Below, one piece after another: positions 60,567-64,000 of a DNA stretch of 64,000 nt. The stretch is from Pelotomaculum sp. Lineage in GTDB: Bacteria > Bacillota > Desulfotomaculia > Desulfotomaculales > Pelotomaculaceae. Under the pieces are notes generated by a model, which saw only the letters and a list, made by a program, of their open reading frames with translations, did not search any database and was not told where the DNA came from. Numbering within the stretch: position 1 is the stretch's first letter; every line of letters begins with the position of its first letter. The stretch covers positions 1 through 64,000 of the forward strand of contig JAHDOA010000016.1 in NCBI GenBank assembly GCA_018435055.1. The letters are read 5' to 3'. Both the position numbers and the translations under genes were made by a program.

Positions 60567-62456
60567 GTGGGCTTTATTCCTGGTGAGGTAATTGAAACAG
60601 TCCGCCTGCGTTCAGATATTTTACATGTAGTATCCCGTTATGTTCAACTTAAGAAAAAAGGGAAAAGCTATACGGGGTTATGTCCCTTTCATGGTGATCG
60701 TTCGCCTTCGTTTACAGTAACACCAGAAAAGCAAATTTTTCACTGTTTCGGATGTAATGTTGGCGGCGATGTATTTAAATTTCTGATGTTAAAAGAAAAC
60801 CTTACCTTTTCTGAGGCTGTGAAAACGCTGGCTGAACAGGCGGGAATAGTCCTTCCTGCGGATGACAATCCGGCTGCCCGGAAAAGAGAAGCCAGGCGGC
60901 AGAGCTTAAAAAACGCCAATAATCTGGCCAGGGATTTCTTTATTAATAACTTACAGCAGCAGGGGGCAGCCGCAGCCAGGCACTATCTACAGGGGCGTGG
61001 GCTGTCTGCTGAGCTGCTGGAACGCTTTCAAATAGGATTTGCACCGCCCGGATGGCAGTCATTACTGGACTACCTGAACAAGAAAGGCTGCCGGCAGCAG
61101 GATATAGTGGAGGCCGGCCTCGCGGTTGCCGGAGAAACCGGCAGGCTCTATGACCGCTTTCGCAACCGGGTGATGTTCCCCATCTGGGATGCAGCCGGCC
61201 GGATCGTCGGCTTTGGGGGCCGGGTCCTGGACGATACCCTTCCCAAGTACCTAAACAGCCCGGAAACGCCTTTTTTTAGCAAAGGCCGCACGCTATATGG
61301 ACTGCACCAGGCCAGGCAGTCTATCAGAGAAAAAGACTGCGTGATTGTTGTTGAAGGCTATATGGATGTGATCACCGCCCACCAGTACGGGGTTACCAAT
61401 ACGGTAGCCTCGCTCGGCACAGCTCTCACCGTGGAACACGGGCGCCTTTTGCTGAACAACAGCCGGAATGTGATATTTGCTTTTGACGCTGACGCGGCCG
61501 GCGTGGCGGCCACCATCCGGGGGTTGGATATTCTGCAGGAACTGGGCTGTGAGGTGAGCGTGGTAAGCATTCCCGACGGAAAAGATCCCGATGATTTCAT
61601 AAGGCAATACGGCGCCGGACCCTGGGAGGAATTGATCAGAGGCGCTTCATCCTTAATTGAATACAAACTGCAGTATGCCGCCGGGAAAGGGATTATCAGT
61701 ACGGTAACAGAAAAATTAGAGGTTATGCGCCAGGTTTTTCCCGATCTGGCGGCAAAGGGTGACGTTGAAAAGGAAGAAGGTTTGAAAAAGATTGCCCGCA
61801 CGCTGAATCTAAGTTGGGATACAGTAGCGGGAGAATTAAAGAGATTTGAGGAAAACCAGAGTAAAAAGTGGATATATTCGGATAAAAATGTTAAAAACAT
61901 ACATACTATTATAAGAAAAGAGAAGAAATTGGATGCCCGGGGGAAATCTGAATCAATTCTCTTGCGGCTGGTTTTGGATGATCCTTCTTTAGGGGAAATA
62001 ATCCTGGCCGAAGTAGGCGAAATTCCATTTAAAAACGATAATTATCAAAGGATATTTATGAATTGTCTTGAATTATATAAGAGTCCGGGTTATCGCCCAG
62101 AGGGATTGTTCAACATACTGGAGAATAGTGATCAAAATGTGCTAAGTATGCTGTTAACACTGGAAATCCCAGGAGAAGATCCTGTTAATATAATGAAATG
62201 CTATATCGATTCTATTAACCGGTGTATGCGCCAGGAGCGGAGGGAAAAGATCCTGGAAGAAATAAAAAATATGGAAAAATCAGACAATAATATGCTAAAT
62301 AATGATCTGCTGCGTGAACTTGTTTTCTTAAAAGGTATAGATGAAGCTGAAAAGGCAGGCAATTTAGAACGTGCCGCTGAATTAATGGTTGATTACAGGA
62401 AAAATTTTAATATTAAGAACGGGGATCACCGCGTAGAGGGGAGGGATAACATTTGA
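60567..62456 (+). CDS. dnaG: DNA primase
   Basis: 629 residues. N-terminal zinc finger ([11 protein letters not shown] ... [11 protein letters not shown]), then the RNAP-like core ([31 protein letters not shown]) and TOPRIM ([27 protein letters not shown]), and a C-terminal DnaB-binding region. GTG 60567 follows AAGAAGGGTG. The stop overlaps the sigA start by 4 nt (TTGA), the classic dnaG-sigA operon. Confidence 0.96.
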   Translation: MGFIPGEVIETVRLRSDILHVVSRYVQLKKKGKSYTGLCPFHGDRSPSFTVTPEKQIFHCFGCNVGGDVFKFLMLKENLTFSEAVKTLAEQAGIVLPADDNPAARKREARRQSLKNANNLARDFFINNLQQQGAAAARHYLQGRGLSAELLERFQIGFAPPGWQSLLDYLNKKGCRQQDIVEAGLAVAGETGRLYDRFRNRVMFPIWDAAGRIVGFGGRVLDDTLPKYLNSPETPFFSKGRTLYGLHQARQSIREKDCVIVVEGYMDVITAHQYGVTNTVASLGTALTVEHGRLLLNNSRNVIFAFDADAAGVAATIRGLDILQELGCEVSVVSIPDGKDPDDFIRQYGAGPWEELIRGASSLIEYKLQYAAGKGIISTVTEKLEVMRQVFPDLAAKGDVEKEEGLKKIARTLNLSWDTVAGELKRFEENQSKKWIYSDKNVKNIHTIIRKEKKLDARGKSESILLRLVLDDPSLGEIILAEVGEIPFKNDNYQRIFMNCLELYKSPGYRPEGLFNILENSDQNVLSMLLTLEIPGEDPVNIMKCYIDSINRCMRQERREKILEEIKNMEKSDNNMLNNDLLRELVFLKGIDEAEKAGNLERAAELMVDYRKNFNIKNGDHRVEGRDNI

Positions 62457-63562
62457 GCGAAGAGATTGTTTCTGAAGGAGTAAGGGAATTAATTGAAAAG
62501 GGAAAAAAGCGCGGTATCCTGACGTACAATGAAATTATGGACGGTCTGCAGGGAATCGACCTTACACCGGAACAGATAGACGAAATTTATGAGAAACTGG
62601 CCACTCTGGGCATTGAAGTCGTCCAGGAGACCGCCGACCTTGAGCCAATGGAAAATGCCACACTGGAATCATCAAATGAAGAAACGGAAGCAGAAGCGGA
62701 AGCGGAAGTTGATCTGGCGGTGCCTGAAGGTGTCGGTATCGATGATCCCGTGCGCATGTATTTGAAAGAGATAGGCCGCGTGCCTCTTCTAACATCGGAG
62801 GAGGAAGTGGACCTGGCCATGCGCATGGAGGCAAATGATGAGGAAGCGAAAAGAAAGCTGGCTGAGGCTAACTTAAGGCTGGTGGTCAGCATCGCCAAAC
62901 GTTATGTAGGCAGGGGAATGTTGTTCCTGGACCTGATCCAGGAAGGAAACCTCGGCCTGATCAAGGCTGTGGAAAAATTTGATTACCGTAAGGGATATAA
63001 ATTCAGCACTTACGCTACATGGTGGATCCGCCAGGCGATTACCAGGGCGATAGCGGATCAGGCCAGGACCATCAGAATCCCGGTGCATATGGTCGAAACC
63101 ATAAATAAGCTGATCAGGGTGCAAAGGCAGTTGCTGCAGGAACTGGGACGCGAGCCGAATCCCGAGGAAATTGCCAAAGAGATGAATATTACCGAGGAAA
63201 AAGTCAGAGAAATACAGAAGATAGCCCAGGAGCCGGTATCGTTGGAAACACCGATTGGTGAGGAGGAAGACTCTCACCTGGGTGATTTTATTGAGGACCA
63301 CGATGCCAGAGCGCCCGCCGAGGAAGCTTCTTTTACATTGCTGCGCGAACAGCTGGATGAAGTACTGAAAACGCTGACGGACCGGGAGCAAAAAGTGTTG
63401 CGCCTGCGCTTCGGCCTGGACGACGGCCGCGCCCGCACCCTGGAAGAGGTGGGGCAGAAGTTCGGCGTTACCCGGGAACGGATCAGGCAGATTGAGGCGA
63501 AAACTCTCCGCAAGCTGAGGCATCCCAGCCGCAGCAAAAAATTGAAGGACTATCTGGATTAA
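62453..63562 (+). CDS. sigA: RNA polymerase primary sigma factor (SigA/RpoD)
   Basis: 369 residues. Region 1.1 ([16 protein letters not shown]), an acidic stretch, 1.2 ([17 protein letters not shown]), region 2 ([36 protein letters not shown]), region 3, and region 4 ([20 protein letters not shown]). Full-length housekeeping sigma. TTG 62453 is translationally coupled to dnaG. A tRNA operon with its own promoter follows. Confidence 0.97.
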   Translation: MSEEIVSEGVRELIEKGKKRGILTYNEIMDGLQGIDLTPEQIDEIYEKLATLGIEVVQETADLEPMENATLESSNEETEAEAEAEVDLAVPEGVGIDDPVRMYLKEIGRVPLLTSEEEVDLAMRMEANDEEAKRKLAEANLRLVVSIAKRYVGRGMLFLDLIQEGNLGLIKAVEKFDYRKGYKFSTYATWWIRQAITRAIADQARTIRIPVHMVETINKLIRVQRQLLQELGREPNPEEIAKEMNITEEKVREIQKIAQEPVSLETPIGEEEDSHLGDFIEDHDARAPAEEASFTLLREQLDEVLKTLTDREQKVLRLRFGLDDGRARTLEEVGQKFGVTRERIRQIEAKTLRKLRHPSRSKKLKDYLD

Positions 63563-63580
63563 ATTATATGTAATGAATGA

Positions 63581-63609
63581 TTGACGTTGGGCACAAACTA
63601 TCGTATAAT
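63581..63609 (+). promoter_or_regulatory. Strong SigA promoter of the tRNA cluster
   Basis: TTGACG (63581-63586), 17-bp spacer, TATAAT (63604-63609), 17 nt before the first tRNA. Confidence 0.85.
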
Positions 63610-63626
63610 ATCTTTTGTGCCGATGT

Positions 63627-63701
63627 TCCTCGATAGCTCAACGGTAGAGCAACCGGCTGTTAACCGGTAGGTTGTAGGTTCGAATCCTACTCGGGGAGCC
63701 A
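63627..63701 (+). tRNA. tRNA-Asn (GTT)
   Basis: Acceptor TCCTCGA pairs with TCGGGGA; D-arm GCTC-AACGGTA-GAGC; anticodon loop CTGTTAA (GTT); T-arm TGTAGGTTCGAATCCTAC; CCA encoded. Confidence 0.95.
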
Positions 63702-63707
63702 AATTTT

Positions 63708-63782
63708 GGGCCCATAGCTCAACGGTAGAGCATCCGGCTCATAACCGGCTGGTTCCAGGTTCGAATCCTGGTGGGCCCACCA
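63708..63782 (+). tRNA. tRNA with CAT anticodon (Met or Ile2)
   Basis: Acceptor GGGCCCA pairs with TGGGCCC; anticodon loop CTCATAA (CAT), stem CCGG/CCGG; CCA encoded. Elongator Met is the default, but a lysidine-modified Ile2 tRNA cannot be separated by sequence reading alone. Confidence 0.9.
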
Positions 63783-63877
63783 TAGCAGAGGTCAGAAGTC
63801 GGAATAAAAAGAATTAGGCACAGCAGAATTCAGCAAGCAGTCTGACATCTGACTTCAGACGACTAACATTCGAAATC

Positions 63878-63953
63878 GGCCCCTTGGTCAAGCGGTCTAA
63901 GACACCGCCCTTTCACGGCGGTAACACGGGTTCGAATCCCGTAGGGGTCACCA
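63878..63953 (+). tRNA. tRNA-Glu (TTC)
   Basis: Acceptor GGCCCCT with AGGGGTC; anticodon loop CTTTCAC (TTC); T-arm CGGGTTCGAATCCCG; CCA encoded. Confidence 0.95.
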
Positions 63954-63958
63954 TATAA

Positions 63959-64000
63959 GGGCGATTAGCTCAGCTGGGAGAGCGCCTGCCTTACAAGCAG
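63959..64000 (+). tRNA. tRNA-Val (TAC), cut by the window end
   Basis: GGGCGAT acceptor half, D-arm GCTCAGCTGGGAGAGC and anticodon loop CTTACAA (TAC) are visible; the 3' half lies outside. Confidence 0.85.

Overview
The window reads as chromosome from a spore-forming, anaerobic, mid-GC Firmicute of the Peptococcaceae/Desulfotomaculum-Pelotomaculum type. The evidence is sporulation genes (sigK half, spoIIP, yqfC, yqfD), a gene order that follows the Bacillus yqeG-to-sigA segment, Gram-positive features (CIRCE/HrcA, T-box, CcpN-YqfL-PPDK), and an archaeal-like group III chaperonin inside the hrcA-dnaK operon, known mainly from this branch. The species cannot be fixed from the sequence alone.

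Layout. (1) 1-4.4 kb is the right end of a probable sigK-intervening (skin-like) element: two secreted-protein genes, a 51-codon ORF and a large serine recombinase that runs convergently into a sigK gene cut off after its conserved ARCIENEI segment. (2) 4.9-11.4 kb carries mobA, yqeG, the shikimate genes aroE-aroC-aroK-aroB, a thiamine-binding-type protein and holA. (3) 11.4-19 kb carries an NCS2 permease, rpsT, a holin-like protein, spoIIP behind a strong hairpin, lepA and hemW. (4) 19-30.2 kb is the CIRCE-controlled heat-shock block hrcA-chaperonin-grpE-dnaK, then dnaJ-prmA-tautomerase-rsmE-mtaB, hinT and rpsU. (5) 30.3-32.5 kb, reverse strand, is a two-gene cassette: a 22-cysteine repeat protein followed 4 nt later by a radical SAM/SPASM enzyme. 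This is the best candidate for an undescribed system. (6) 32.7-49.6 kb carries yqfC-yqfD-phoH-pgpH-ybeY-dgkA/PAP2-cdd/era-recO, a DUF4342-type gene, T-box-glyQS and ccpN-yqfL-ppdK. (7) 49.7-58 kb is accessory: a group II intron placed directly after the ppdK terminator, a frameshifted AbrB gene, a truncated acyltransferase, GH18 and L,D-transpeptidase genes, and a TPR/PRC-barrel/VanW operon. (8) 58-64 kb carries thpR, a flavoprotein, dgt, dnaG, sigA and a tRNA cluster (Asn, Met/Ile2, Glu, Val).

A 27-bp imperfect palindromic repeat (ends GTGTCA/TGACAC, core GGGGACGGTTCTC) is scattered through intergenic gaps. It often invades reading frames: it ends the permease and thpR genes, lies just upstream of prmA, and joins cdd to era into one open frame.

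Functional links: the sporulation genes depend on sigma factor steps, and excision of the sigK element would be one of them. The chaperone block is probably HrcA-repressed. PPDK, its regulatory kinase/phosphorylase and the CcpN-type regulator form one gluconeogenic control unit. dnaG-sigA and the ribosome/tRNA-modification genes are core housekeeping.
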